Below, piece by piece: positions 11,248-23,441 of a stretch of DNA of 52,525 nt (its first letter is position 1; every line of letters starts with the position of its first letter). The stretch spans positions 1-52,525 of the forward strand of contig JADGJC010000288.1 in the NCBI GenBank assembly GCA_027596075.1, given 5' to 3'. The position numbers and the translations under genes are program-made. Under the pieces are notes generated by a model, which saw only the letters and a list, made by a program, of their open reading frames with translations, did no database searches and was not told where the DNA came from. The DNA is from Rhizophlyctis rosea (Eukaryota; Chytridiomycota; Chytridiomycetes; Rhizophlyctidales; Rhizophlyctidaceae).

Positions 11248-12905
11248 TCACCACTGATCACAGTCAGAAACCATGGTCGTGTCAGCATCACAACACCTCG
11301 TACTCCCAGCAACAGAGATTCCAAAGGAAGTCTGCTTTATTTCGCCCTCAAATCCCATTGGCCGCCACTCGAAGCATAAGTCTGCCAACCCCACGTAGCC
11401 TTCCCAGCGTCCAGCGACCATTCAACAACATAATACCCGCCATAAACACCGGTACACGCACGACCGATGACGAACGCAACACCGTCAAGGTAGGGGTTGA
11501 TGGCGGTTTGTTGCGATTTGGGCGCATCGAATTCAACCCAGGGACAAATCAGCCGCGTAGAGAGGGCCAGAAGCTGGTTTTGGGCGTTTGTAGGGTCGGT
11601 CTGGCTATGAGAGTATCCGCTCAGAGCGGCGGTTGCGGAGCCTTCCCACTTTAGGGCGATGGTGAGACCGGCGGAGTGGAGGGAGGTAGCTTTGGATTTC
11701 GTGAGGGTTTTGCCAGTGGTGTTGAGGGAAAGGTAGCGGACTACGAAGGGGTAGCCGGCAGGTTTGCTGCCGGAGGAAGATGGGCGGGCACATAGTAGTC
11801 GATGCCTTTGTTGCTGGTGAAGGGTGGGGGAGCGGAGGTGCCAGCGTAGCAGCGTTCGATGTCTGCGGGGCCGGAGCAGATGGGGGATGGGTCTACCTCT
11901 GGAAACCACGAGGCGCTGCAAGCAGTGTGGGGTATCGCATGTTGACATCGCCATATCAGCGCTGCCCCATCGGTGAAGCAGCGCTTTTTCTTACTAATGG
12001 GCGGTTTCCAGAGGTAGAGATCCAGAACACCGGTGTATTTCCAAACTTAGCGGTGTTGAACTTGATGACCAATCAACCATTATTGTGAATAAAATTTTGC
12101 GTACTTGGATGGAGGAATACAAGTTCCGCTCTTTCGTTGCTGGTGCAACCACCGTACATGCAGCACTGGATATCGGTGGGACCAGGGCACAAGTTGGCAA
12201 AGTTTGCTGTTCCCACTCGTGACGCACAGTCAGAGGTGGGAATGCAAGTCCCTGCTTGATTACTGCTGGTGCAGAGCCCATATGTGCAGCATTGGATGAT
12301 TCCAGGGCCTAGCATTGTTGTTAACGTAGTTAGATTGCGATTGCGCAGACCAACCGCCTGCACCTACTGGGACAGAGAGGAGCAGAGTTAGCACTCCCAC
12401 CCCTTGACCTTGAGCCACACTTGCTGCACGGGGTGCGTGTCCGAGCTTGACTGTTGCTCGTACAATGGGCGACGGTACAGCCCTGGATGTCGGTTCCGCC
12501 AGGGCAGAGGTTGGCGGAGTTGCATGAACCACCTTCAGCTGAACAGCCTGCGGCGGGGATGCAGATACTTATCGAATTAGGCGCATGGCGGTTTTACTGT
12601 ACAATTGTGACCATGCATTATCGAGATCCCTGCTTCTGACCTGCTTGGCGGTTAGATGTACAGAATCCGTAGGTACAGCACTGAGCATCACATAAAGCAA
12701 ACTCACGTTCAGCGTCCTGTCCTCCTCTCCCCATTCTGACTTAAATCACAACTCCACCTAGATATCATTCCCACCCACCACCCGAAGCGCAAGACGAAGT
12801 GGATATGCAAAGGCCAGCGAAACCGTTAGTAGTGGTGCATGATGTGGCTCGAGCAGATGTCACGGCTGTTATGATGAGAAGGGTGATGAATAGAAGTCGC
12901 GTCAT
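11248..12905 (-). pseudogene. Secreted DUF1906 glycoside-hydrolase-like protein with Cys-rich modules, frameshifted
   Basis: Translation starts at ATG 12905 with a clear signal peptide (MTRLLFITLLIITAVTSA). It is followed by repeated Cys-rich modules of the pattern CIP...C...G..NLCPGPTDIQCC.YG.CTS (e.g. 12566-12445 and 12290-12120), split by short introns. A spacer and TSNKGIDYY then introduce a DUF1906 (Rv2525c-like) TIM-barrel domain: AGYPFVVRYLSLNTTGKTLT, LHSAGLTIALKWEGSATAAL, VEFDAPKSQQTAINPYLDG, VYGGYYVV, WQTYASSGGQWD. The frame slips once between GIDYY and ARPSSSG (near 11800). It slips again after WDLRAK at a TAA (11337-11339), beyond which the expected ending KQTSFGISVAG...DCDQW is readable to TGA 11248-11250. 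These domains are associated with cell-wall (peptidoglycan-like) cleavage or binding. Two frameshifts suggest a recent pseudogene; sequencing error is the alternative. Confidence 0.8.
11892..12018. repeat. Perfect 16-bp inverted repeat
   Basis: TCTACCTCTGGAAACC at 11892-11907 is matched by its exact reverse complement at 12003-12018, separated by 95 bases. It lies between the last Cys-rich module and the DUF1906 domain of the pseudogene, where the reading frame is hard to follow. It could be a template-switch duplication or a hairpin. Confidence 0.85.
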
Positions 12906-15014
12906 TTTGGTGATGATGGATGAGGTATTGAGATGCGGGCCTGGGCACTACCCAGTGTATTTTGAAACGCGTCGGTCGTCATATTTGAAGAGAGTCAATT
13001 TAATTTTTGCTTACGAAAACTCGCAAACTTCAGAATGACTAAGGCACATATTTTTGTGGCATTCGCTCTTCCTCTCATGCACGGGTTTTGTCCAGTTCAA
13101 AGGTTCGCAACCAACCCACACCCCTCATCGGTCACCCGCAACCGACGTGATATTGAACCGCAACCCGACCGAAATTTCCCTTCTAAAAACTATAGATGGG
13201 AAACCAAAAAAGATTGCTGGTCTAACCGATGACGATTTGGGATCGTACATGGCGTAAGTCCACCGACTCACCCACAGATACGTTCTATACATGAGACTGC
13301 CATGCATGATTTGACGATGCTGCATAGGAAGGTATTGAACTGCAGACTATGCCAACGACTTGTCAACCGGTTGAGTTCAACCGCATTTAGAAAGGAACTC
13401 AAATCACTATCTAATCCAGATATTGACTGCATCCGTGGAGATCCGAGGTCGCAATGCTTTTATTTTTGTCGACTCCTCTGCTTGTTCAAGTCTATTTGCC
13501 TGCTTCGGAAAGTGAAAAAGGATAAGCTCATCTTTGGCGGCACAATGCCCGGTACGGGCCTACTTGTTATGGCAGAGGAGGTGGGATGGAAGCGTTCCAT
13601 GGACAGCACGGTTGTCAAGTATTGATTACAAATCGACGTCAGAAAAGCATGGCTCCTCAGATGTGCAATAAGACATGATGTCGTCCTCTGATGGTACACT
13701 GTACAAGCGTGGTCACGATAAGACTACCCGGGCGATTGCTAGTCGAGATGCGAATTACTTTTTCCTTTGCACCGCTTTCGATCGAAATAGATTTTTACTC
13801 AGGTTCGATGAACCAGCACAAGGTGTAGAAACCGTAGTGAACAATTAGGCAGACGATACGCACACTCCAAATCACATTGTTGCATCAATCACCATCATTT
13901 GGCAATGCCACAGAATTCTCAGAATAGTTCTTTTTTTGTGCCGGAAAGCCAAAAGAAAAACAACCTTAATGAGACGATGCGGACAAGATCGGCTCGCAAA
14001 AGATGGACATCTCTTCAGTCAGGGCAATCAGCCTGTCAATGGAAGTCGTGCGTGAGGGGATAAGGAAATGGAGAAACGTTTCGCATTATGAGCAGCTATG
14101 CGTTGAGTTCACCTTCCAGCTCTGTAAGGGGTATCACGTCGTATATGACGGTTCGGATTGCTCACAATGCCAGATGATATGTCAAACTGACTGAGGGAAC
14201 AAATCCTGCTTCATTGAACTCCAGTCAATTCCCAATCCTGGATAATGACTGAAAATCATGGATATCCGGGCGATTTTTTTTTTCACTTAGAAACTTCGTC
14301 CCCCACTTTATCCAATACCCACATGATGAAAAGGGAATGCGTTCAAGCCGACGGTACATTGCCAGATAAGCACAAAGTGTACGTGTCAAGGGAGTGAAGA
14401 TGCGTGCAGAATCGACATTTTTACAAATGACCAGGATGTGGGACGCGCTTGGGTATTTTCGATTAGAGCCATGGTAGAAGGGAGTGTTATGTAATGGAAT
14501 CAGCATCCTCAGACATGCTGATGCTTGAGGATCATGACGAGATCAATCAAGCTGCATTCCAGTCGGTCAAGATAGATCTTTTTCTCTCGCATGATAGCAC
14601 ATATCAAAAGTCCCGAAATACCGGCAAAGGGAATAATTTGGAGCGAACGACTGCAGCGTGAAGCTATCTGGTGAATCAGCCCATTGTCATTCTAAGGATA
14701 TACGCCGAGCCCACCCAACGTTAGTTTTTGTGCCAACAGGCGAAAAAATCACGTTGATAGGTGAGTCAGGCGATAGATGATAGGAAAACCCTCCCTCTAT
14801 GGCCATCATCATGACTGCAGCTGAAAGACGTCGACCAAAAGAGTATATCCTAGAACATCGTTGGAGAAAATCAGGATATTTCTAAAAAGCGCCACAAAAA
14901 ACAAAGGGGCAAACCTGCTGGCCTCATACAGATGGCTGTCGAATGATCAATTCAACATCTCCCAAACCAGACCACAACATCAAAGACCTGACATCACCTG
15001 CGGGACCATGTCGA

Positions 15015-15610
15015 AGCGGCAAGGAGGGAAGGGACTGGGTGGAGTGCTCTCATCATCCGACGGGATTTCAGCATTTACCGATGCCTTCAATAATCTAATA
15101 GTTCCCAATGAAGCTTTCACTCCTTATTCAAGTAAAATTCGCAAAAAGAAATTCTTCGCTATCCAGGCAACAAGCTCGCGCCGTGTAATCCAGCAGGAAC
15201 TCTGGAAATGACAGAGTGATATCAATCGATTGGATTGTCCATCAGGACTGAAGAGTTAATACAAAGCAGCATAGAAGGAACGAGAGTACTGGAATGTTCT
15301 CATTTCCCCATATTCAGTTCAACCCTGCCAGACAGACCGAATCCCTTGAACTCCGCATCTCTGCGGGAAACGGCCATCCATTCGGGATTTTTCCCCAATG
15401 TATTTATAACAAGTTGTCAAATGACTGTGAGTTTAAGATCATTGACGGAAAAAAATCAGCATACAAATTCCTCCCACACGGCCAATGCTGTATGAATCAG
15501 CAACGACCTTCTAAAGCACATTACTATATCGCTCTATTCAATTGGAAAATTGACTCATGAGTCAGTCCGAAGCAGCATGAGAGGAGTGGGAGTATTGGAA
15601 TGCTCCTACT
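15015..15610 (+). repeat. Degenerate direct repeat, three copies about 250-305 bp apart
   Basis: Three related motifs occur in the same orientation. The first is GAAGCGGCAAGGAGGG...GGGTGGAGTGCTCTCAT near 15012-15054. The second is AAAGCAGCATAGAAGGA...GAGTACTGGAATGTTCTCAT near 15263-15304. The third is GAAGCAGCATGAGAGGA...GAGTATTGGAATGCTCCTAC near 15569-15610. Only these cores are easy to align by eye. The intervening DNA is too diverged to define a unit. Confidence 0.55.
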
Positions 15611-17022
15611 CCTTCCGCTGTTCGGTCGGACGTATACCCAAACTTACCAAAACTTACCTAAACCCTGAAAAAAAATTTGGCAATAGTTTCCCCCTGTTTT
15701 TTCATATTTTACCTCCTCCAAACCCGTCCAGACGCCTATCGCCATCATGGTTGATGTTCAAGGGTTCCGAAGATATCGACATCGTAGTTGTTTACTCGGT
15801 GTGGTTGACTTGTAAACGTAGATTCGTATGTTCGGGGTTACGGTCGTGAGAGAGTCCGCTATACGTCGTGTTTATGTGGACCAAATACGTGGCAGCTTGG
15901 GTGTAGGTAGTAGGTTGGGAGGAATACGTGGATACGTGGTTGAGTGGTTTGTTGTCACTGCAGTAAGAGAGTTAGATGCAGTTCGTGCCCTTCGTTGAGC
16001 GCAATGCTTGCAAACCTATATGTAATACTCTATTCTTCTTACTTTATGGTGAGCGAGACAGTGAGGGTGCTATTGGGGTGATACAGAGTGCGTGCAGAGG
16101 AGGAAGAGGATCAGACTGTATCTTAGATGTTTTTCTTTGACGGGATGTGCTGGGGGAAGTTGAGAGAGGGAAGGCCTGGGTGGTGGCTTGCTTCTCACGT
16201 CCCGTCTCGACGGGCCGTCGCGTCTCCTTTCACACCGACCAGTCCTGTAACTGCCGTAACTGTGCTGTAACGGAGAGCTGGGGGCAACTACATGATACAG
16301 GGAGATAATGGAAAGCAGAAAAGAGCAGTTTGATCTTTTGAAGTATGAGCATGCTCCCGATTGACTGGGACACCATGTATGTACAGTCATCGCTGCGCAG
16401 TCTAGTAAAGATGAATATGTATTTGATGTATGATACATGACCAAGTCTCACAAGCAGCAATCATTGTCCATTCGTAAGAGTCCCCATATGTAAAAGCCCG
16501 AGTATCCACTTGACAGCCGAATCGCACCTAACCTATGAAAAACTGCGAGAAGAAGAAGATATTAGCACTGATTCCCAAAGAAAGACGACCTCAGTTTACT
16601 CGGAATGCATGCCCTTTGTCAGCCCGCGCGTTTTACCAACAACGGTTTTCAGTCTTTACATCAAGGAACCCCTCGGTTGACCCGAACGTGGAAGCACCGG
16701 GGAAAGCAATCGCTCACACGCGTTTACGACAGCTCCACACCCCTGGCTCGGCCAAAAAGGCACGAAAAGCGCATCGAAGCCCCCCCTCCAACCTCCCTGC
16801 GGCGCCAATCCGCGCTCATAGCACCTCCGCATCTCATGGATGCAGGATTCCCCGCTATGAACTGTGTACAGATTAAGTACTATGATTGACTTGCCATTGC
16901 GGCCTGCCGGACCAGGGCCCATACATCCACAGTCGATATCCAAATCCTAACGAGTGGTGGAGCATATCGAGCCCCTTGCACCCACAGGAACCTAACTGCT
17001 CTGGACCGACGATTGACGAGGC

Positions 17023-17300
17023 GGCAACATGGCACCTTTACTCCACTGGAACCTCGTCAAACGTGTACGACCCCGCAATCAGGCGGTTTGATAAGAACCT
17101 TTAACCCGGGCAACCACCACGAAAAGAAGTGAAGTCTCAACATCCACACGGTTCTACTGATGGGTCCTGACACCCGTTCGAGTGCTTGTCATGTAGCTCC
17201 CAGCTACGACCACACACCAGTAGTGCTGACAAAGGGCATGCTGCATTGTCCCAAAGATCCCAACGTGCTAAGTTGTGAACCTTCCAAGGAACCCACCTTT
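17023..17300. repeat. Dispersed repeat, copy 2 (see 8003-8275)
   Basis: Second copy of the repeat, in the same orientation. It shares the 18-base CTGACACCCGTTCGAGTG, then CTTGTCATGTAGCTCC, and the flanking ACATGGCACCTTTACT and ACCCACCT blocks. The hairpin GTAGCT-CCC-AGCTAC has a longer stem than in copy 1. No open frame of note spans it. Confidence 0.7.
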
Positions 17301-18382
17301 TCTGACTATTGAGGATTTCCACGGGTATGTACGAAGAGTGTGGAACGAGCCGCAGATGGATAGCGTGTGATACCAACAGCAGGACGGAAGACAATTGTGA
17401 GATATGGTCTGCAGACGAAAGTTGCGAAGTGAGAAAGTGGTGAAGGAATATGGAGGGGTGGGTATTTCATGGGCAGGGTCATAATGGCCACTCAGCTAAC
17501 ACGTGAAAGCAACCAATCAAACATCGGCTTGAAAGCATAATGCTGCGCCACACCATCCTCACAATCAAAACTGGAGCTGAAGGCCCTCAACCAAAAATTC
17601 GGACTTCGGCCTCCAACGCTTTTCATCCTGGCAGGCCGCCTGGCAGGCTGGCACTTTCGCGATTTTGCTTCTACTAGGTACTTGTTTCTCCGTAATAACG
17701 TCTACTCCTTGATCCATTGAGTGCGCGATACGGAAGCCTTTGGCTCTAAAAGCAAACAATGGGATCGGAGGACGTTGTCGGTTGAAGTGATATTTAATTC
17801 AACTCCTGTTGGACAGTTTGCACTTAAGATTTTCTGTTTTTGTTTTCATCAAGTCACGATGAGAGAGTGCCATCATGAGCTTTGTGAAGTTCGCAGTCTG
17901 CGACCTTCTTATATGATGATTCCGAATAGCAACCATTTCTTAAAGGGACGCTCTGACCCAATCGTCTGACCTCGGTTACCCACTTTCATTTGTCCGCGAC
18001 ACTTTTCACTGCTTGTATTCCCAATCTATAGTATTGATGTTAACCGGTAAGTGCCTCAGTTGATGCATCATCTCTACCCCTTCTATGTGCTGATTATTCT
18101 TTTTCCAATGCTTCAGTTTTTTCAGGAAAGTTACCGCAGGATTGGGAACTTGGGAAATTACCACCATCATGCAAGGGCGCACGTGCTTTTGTATCACCAG
18201 CACGAGCAGCGGTTTGTGGCGTGCGGCGTACCTCCGAACCTCCGATCTGACCGTGCCCCCATCGCGGGCCCCCAACCGATCCACAACCAAGAACCCCCTT
18301 TACAACTTTCCCACACCCCATTCACCCAGATCTACAAACCTCCAAAAACCCAAACACACATAACAACAACTACTAGCCGCCC

Positions 18383-20193
18383 ATGCCACACAATAAGCTA
18401 TTCCGACAATCTCCGTTGGTCAAACGTCGCTTCGGCTTCGTCGTCACCCTCGCTACCGCCACCTTAATGGCGGTCAGTCTCATGGTCGCGGGTCTCATCT
18501 ACACGTCCGCTCCCGCTCCCTCTCCTACTTCGACGACCACACAGACGCCCACTGCAACCATTACTACGGCTGGCGGAAGTGCGGTTGCGACGGAGACGCT
18601 TGCGATGAATGCTGTGGCGAGTTGGGATGAAGGGGAGGTGGTTACGACGTCGAGGGGTGGGGGTGGGTGGGGGCAGGAGGATATGACGGAGACGGAGTCG
18701 GCCACGGCGGTGGAGGGGAGCGGGGTTGTGTATATCCGCGGTGGCGATGAGACGGTGGGGACGGATGGGATTGCGGCGAGTGTTGTGACGGGGGGGTTGC
18801 ATCATGTTGTTGTGGGAACGGGACTTGCGGCATTTGGTGGGAACCTTGCACTGGAAAGTTGGACGATTGAGAACGCGGACAGTGCTGTCACGGCGGTTAG
18901 CGGGGCGGTGGAAACGGCTGGATTCGGAGGAGATGAGGAGGAGGAGGATAGCGACAAGTTGCCAACCATCCCCAACATCGCCACCAAGCCGAAGGAGGCG
19001 TTTTCGCCTACGCTTACCACCAACGAAGAAGAAGAGCGCGGCGGACTGTTTGCTCTTAGCGACCTACACGGCGATATTGTCGCCCTCCGCACACTCCTCA
19101 AACTCTCCGGCCTCGTCGATAACAACCTCAAGTGGGCGGGAAAGAAGTCCGTGTTGGTGATTTTTGTAAGGTGACAAATTTTGCATTCAAATCCATTGTG
19201 TAGTCGTCATTAACATCTATTTCATGGAGATGTGTTCGATAAGGGTCCGTTCGTCAAGGAGTTGTACACCTATATTAGAATCTTGATGGCACAAGCGGCT
19301 GCCGAGGGTGGGCATGTAAGTTTTTGCCATCGTTTTCTCTCATATGTCGTACAAGATTCTCATCGTTCGCCCAGGTGGAGTTTGTGCTTGGAAATCATGA
19401 AGCCATGAACCTCGCGGAGAGGTATAGGTATGTCAAGACGCGTGATTTGGAGTCGTTTGGAGGGGAGGAGGCAAGGAAGAAGCGTCTGGCCAAGGGTGGT
19501 GAGTTTTCTTTTTGCGACATTGCCAGATGAAGAGTTTGGTTGTTGACAATACCATCGCAGGTGATGTCGGCGAATTCTTGCGGGGTCTGAACGTGTTGTA
19601 CTACCATAGCGACAATCTATTCGTTCACGGAGGGTACGTTTATCATTCATGTCTTCCATTTCAATTCGTTCAATTAAGTTCCATGAACCTTATTCGTGAT
19701 TTTCCGTCCTTGCAGCATCCATCCCCGTACGATCAAAGGACTTCCCCTCACCCTCAACCTCGCTATCAAGAACCGACTCCGCACTAGCACACCCGCAGAA
19801 CTTTACGCCGACCGCTTCATCTCCAAAGATACGTCGCCTCTGTGGTACAGAGGTCTTGCCCAGAAGCCCGAAGTGGAGGCATGTCCGGAGGCGGAGGCGA
19901 TTAAAGAGGCTGCTAAGGTAGGTTTCACAATCTAGTCCATTGCGCATCACAATATCTCCTCTCCCAACAAGTCGTCTCACTCACTCTCTTGGTATTTCTA
20001 GGTTAAGCGCATCATCATTGGCCACACGACCACGGATGGAGAGATTGTGGTGAGGTGCGGGGGTACCGTCGTACTCTTCGACACCGGCAACTCGCTGTGG
20101 TCTAGGAACCCACCCCGCCGGAACATCCTCCGTATCGGCCCCGACGGCCACGCGCATGCGATTTCGGAGACGCTGTGTAGCGTGTTGTGGTGA
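18383..20193 (+). CDS. Shewanella-like PPP phosphatase (SLP), membrane-anchored, paralogue 1
   Basis: Predicted metallophosphoesterase of the Shewanella-like PPP branch. Six exons are read: 18383-19165, 19226-19315, 19375-19498, 19561-19633, 19716-19917 and 20002-20193 (about 487 aa). Residues 15-35 form a signal anchor (FGFVVTLATATLMAVSLMVA), followed by a Thr/Ser/Gly-rich stalk to about residue 205. The catalytic domain has all PPP metal motifs: SDLHGD, GDVFDKG, GNHEA, HGG and GHT. The C-terminus is VRCGGTVVLFDTGNS...SVLW, then TGA. The oddity is intron 1. Exon 2 must begin at GGAGATGTG (19226) to keep GDVFDKG, but the preceding bases are TTTCAT, not an AG; the nearest upstream AG gives a stop. 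The other four introns are canonical. The gene is either slightly broken or uses a non-AG acceptor. Substrate unknown; the predicted topology puts the catalytic domain in the secretory lumen or outside. Confidence 0.82.
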
Positions 20194-21551
20194 AGGGAGG
20201 TGGGATGTAGGGTTGCATTAGAGTATGGTTTTATATAGTTACGGTGTTAGGCAATGTTCGAAAGCTTCTTGCATATAGAATTGATTGTGCTTTTGTAGAA
20301 TAGTTGTATATTTGCATTGTTCTCAGTGTAGATTTTGTTTGATTGTTTGGATTGTTTTGCAATGGAGGGGTTGAAGAGCGTGGGGAGGTGAAGGCATAGC
20401 CTCCGTTAAGGAAATTTAGGCGTTTGGGGGGTGGTGTGAGTTGTGTGTTTCTGTTGCGTGACCTGTTAATCGTTGCATATGTCTGAACATGCTGCGTGGC
20501 AGCGTGCATTTGTGGGTACGGGCACTTAGAGAGTGAAGAATGACCAAAAAAGGCACAGGCAACCTTCGGTCGCATCTTCCTCATCATTAGCTCCACCAAT
20601 CTGTCATGGACTACGCGGTGACTGGGTCGTGTTTTGCATGACCGAGCGTGGGAATTGTTAATCTAAATAGTGCGATTCGGTGAAAGAATGCAAAAGGGCA
20701 GGACCAAATGATATTAGACTTCATCCAATTACTTGAAACCTTGTAGAAGACTATTTGGTGCACATGACGCACACTTCTGAATGGCGATCAGCTCGTCATG
20801 ATGGTCTATGGATCCATGTGTATTTACCTTTTTTGCGTTTCACGGGTCCGCATTTTTGGCAGGCTCTCCCCCTTTGGAAAGCGGTCAAGTATTGTTTGTC
20901 CACACGTCTACGACAACCACAAAACAAACTCCTCACGCAAGCAGGGGGGTCCAATGCGTATGGTGACACGACTATCCACTGCATCATGGACCGAATAATC
21001 CAGCAAGCATCAGCCTGCATATTTGGAATGCCGTACCAATCTACATGATTTTGGGAAGATAGACTGTGCAGGTTTAGAAAAGAAGACATGGCCGAACCAT
21101 ATGGTAGGTGTCGGATGGTGAATGTGCCTTTTTGAAAACCAATACCGAATGTGCACTGTCGCCCATTAAACTTGTCATTACTACCAATATGGAATTTATA
21201 TCATGACCGAAAGGTGAACAATAATGAGCGCAAGAAGAGGACCAGATTGCTTTATTGGAGAAGAGCTCAAGCTGCTATAATTAATCCTTAAGGGAGGTGC
21301 GCTTGTAATGGATTGAGATGTTGGAACATGTGAAGATCAACGCGTTATGTAATCAAGCCACATGCCGACGCGTTTGGGAATGGGACGGACAGACAGTCTT
21401 GATCACCACTCTGATTGCTCTGGCCTTCAACTCCACGTCTTTTCCTCGTCGACATTCCCAACACACATTCCCAACAAACACCGCCAAACGCTCCTAATCT
21501 CACTTCTAAACGCATCTCATACCGCAAAAGACAGATACACATTCCTCACAA
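20194..21551. other. Intergenic, nothing recognised
   Basis: This is the 3' flank of the phosphatase gene. The + strand stays G/T-rich to about 20460, as is usual after gene ends here. The last 130 bases (21420-21551) are C/A-rich, like the leaders of other genes in the window, and precede the small ORF at 21552. Confidence 0.5.
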
Positions 21552-21722
21552 ATGTCCGCTCACGCCCGTGCTCCCCGCCCAGTCCGCCAAGCCCGCAAAC
21601 TCCGCGACGCGATGTACCCATACAATGTGATTGTCTTTGAAGTCATGATCCTACTCATTACATTCTTCGTGACATGGTTGGCGCTCCATCATTCTGGGAT
21701 GCTAATTTTTGGTTGTTGGTGA
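21552..21722 (+). CDS. Possible small single-pass membrane protein, 56 aa
   Basis: This single-exon frame encodes 56 residues. The N-terminus is basic (MSAHARAPRPVRQARKLRDA) and a hydrophobic helix follows (VIVFEVMILLITFFVTWLAL). The tail is short and ends in TGA. Support comes from the context: it is preceded by a C/A-rich leader of the kind seen before the phosphatase and cellulase genes, and followed by G/T-rich DNA. The layout (basic N-terminus, one helix, W-L near its end) resembles the small ORF at 34766. No family is recognised. It could be a chance frame; the confidence reflects that. Confidence 0.4.
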   Translation: MSAHARAPRPVRQARKLRDAMYPYNVIVFEVMILLITFFVTWLALHHSGMLIFGCW

Positions 21723-22925
21723 AAAATGCTGGCAGGAGGTTCGTTGCCTTGGAGTGCTGAATAGGACTCTTTTGTCAAACTTTTGCTGATTGTTTCTTTT
21801 ACTTCTTTTCATCCGACATCCAGTTCACGTCATCCATCGAATGGCTCGCACGGAGAGAAAGGGGTTTTGCACGCATAAAACATTGTTTCATGTATACAAT
21901 TTTGGTGTGAATGTATTATACAAGAGTTTTGAGACATCTATGGTTGATGTGTCAATAGAGTGCTGAAGGAGGAATCAGAAATGAGGGGTTTGGTCGGCAT
22001 CCCAGATCAAGACCTCATAGCGAGGTTTTACCAAGAAGCTCAAGTCATGCTGTCATAACTTACAAGGTCCGCCCCATCATGCTCATGCTCCGTCTCACTT
22101 CTCTCATCACCATATTGATCTGTTCATTGATGAATCTCGCTGACTATGATTGAGCTCCTTCAAACAGTAGTGTGGAGTAGTCTGCCAGCATCCTGGGTGA
22201 GTTCTCTCGAACGTTCGTTTCTTTTTTGCCTCAGGGGAGCGGTGAAAATGTCTCAAATCCGCGAGATTCCGTGCGTGATTTGCCGATATGCCTTTGTGAC
22301 ATTCACCGCATGCGACAAAGTCTGGACTGAGGGATGTTGAGCGGTATTTGGGGATGTGACCTGCAAAAAAAGAAGTCTGAGATCCACGTATCTGGAAGGA
22401 TGGTTTGACATCTTATCGTGCCTTGCAACCTCCATGAATAAACCCAATTAGATCGACCAGGCGGCAGGAACTCACCTGCAAAAGATGTATGATCATCAAT
22501 TTGCTGAAGAATACATTTCGAATGAAGAATGTGCACCCGACTCGAGGATGCCAAAGCCATCACGTCCGGAGAAATCTGATCAGATGCTTGGCTCGAGCAA
22601 CACAAATTACATATGTGCATTGACCTTTGCTGCACACATCTTTCAATGACGGTTGGACTCCTTCAGTCGGAACCTGTATCTTAAACGCGAGAAGGGCAAC
22701 AACACACAGACCCAGACATGGATGGCTGCAGAACAAACAAAACTCGTCACTCCAGCCACACAAACAAATAGGTATGCTGAAAGCACAAGTAGGGATATAT
22801 TTTGATACAAAGGGGTGGTGGTTTATGCAATGCTTCACGCTATACACAGATATGCTACAAGTTGAGCAATTAGGCTGCTACACTAGATAGAGACCTTCTT
22901 GCTATCGCGGGTATGAAGCTTTTCC
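21723..22925. other. Intergenic, nothing recognised
   Basis: Short overlapping frames on both strands with no recognisable protein. It lies between the small ORF and the 3' end of the minus-strand C2 gene. Confidence 0.5.
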
Positions 22926-23441
22926 TTAAGCGACAGCGCGGACTTGGATGTGGACCTCGCCGTGGGAGCGCAGGTGGAGGGAGCCGTGGAGCTTGACCCA
23001 TTCTGGTGGAATGCGAGGAGTAGTGTCAGTGCATGCTTGAATTATTGCTGCACGTCATATTCAACCCAACCCAACTCGGAACCGCACTCAACCGAACGCC
23101 ACCGCAACCCAACGCAACTCATCTTCCATTCGCCCTAAAGCATGAAACTCACCATCAACAGCCTGACCGTTCAGCGCAGCCGAGACATCAACAGACCCCT
23201 CGCCAATCGCATCCTTGTCAGCGACGTCCTTGTCGTAGACCTTGAAGTAGAGCTTGTGCTTGCCGCCAGTTTGGAAGGTGAAGGTCTCGTTCCAGGTGGG
23301 GTTGTTGGAGTTCTTGACAACAGAGGACTTTTGCTTGTAGTCGTCGTCGAGCCAGAGTTCGACGTAGGCGTCATTTTGACCGGCGGTTTCCTCGTCCTTG
23401 AGGTTCTTAGCTTCGAGAACGCGGACTTCGAGGCGGGACAT
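22926..23441 (-). CDS. Small single C2-domain protein, 121 aa
   Basis: Two exons (23153-23441 and 22926-23002) join through a 150-nt GTGAGT...CAG intron to give 121 aa, nearly all one C2 domain. The start MSRLEVRVLEAKNL is typical of type II C2 domains. The Ca-binding loops carry Asp at the usual places (GQNDAYVELWLDDD; KVYDKDVADKDAIG), and NPTWNETFTF is the classic C2 signature. The second exon (WVKLHGSLHLRSHGEVHI) completes the last strands. Stand-alone C2 proteins of this size bind acidic phospholipids in a Ca-dependent way; the exact role is unknown. A TATAAAAG box lies 112 bases upstream of the ATG. The gene looks intact. Confidence 0.9.

Larger units (their letters stand above)
12906..18382. 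other. Gene-poor region with degenerate repeats
   Basis: No convincing gene appears in about 5.5 kb. Short frames such as 13054-13257 (ending GLTDDDLGSYMA before a GTAAGT) look exon-like but have no recognisable partner exon. A degenerate direct repeat lies at 15015-15610 and the second copy of a dispersed repeat at 17023-17300. From about 18280 to 18382 the + strand becomes C/A-rich. This is the leader of the phosphatase gene that starts at 18383. Confidence 0.5.

Noticed and set aside
15008..15211. MSKRQGGKGLGG start resembling histone H4
   Set aside because: The similarity ends after about 12 residues, and the segment is one copy of a degenerate DNA repeat.
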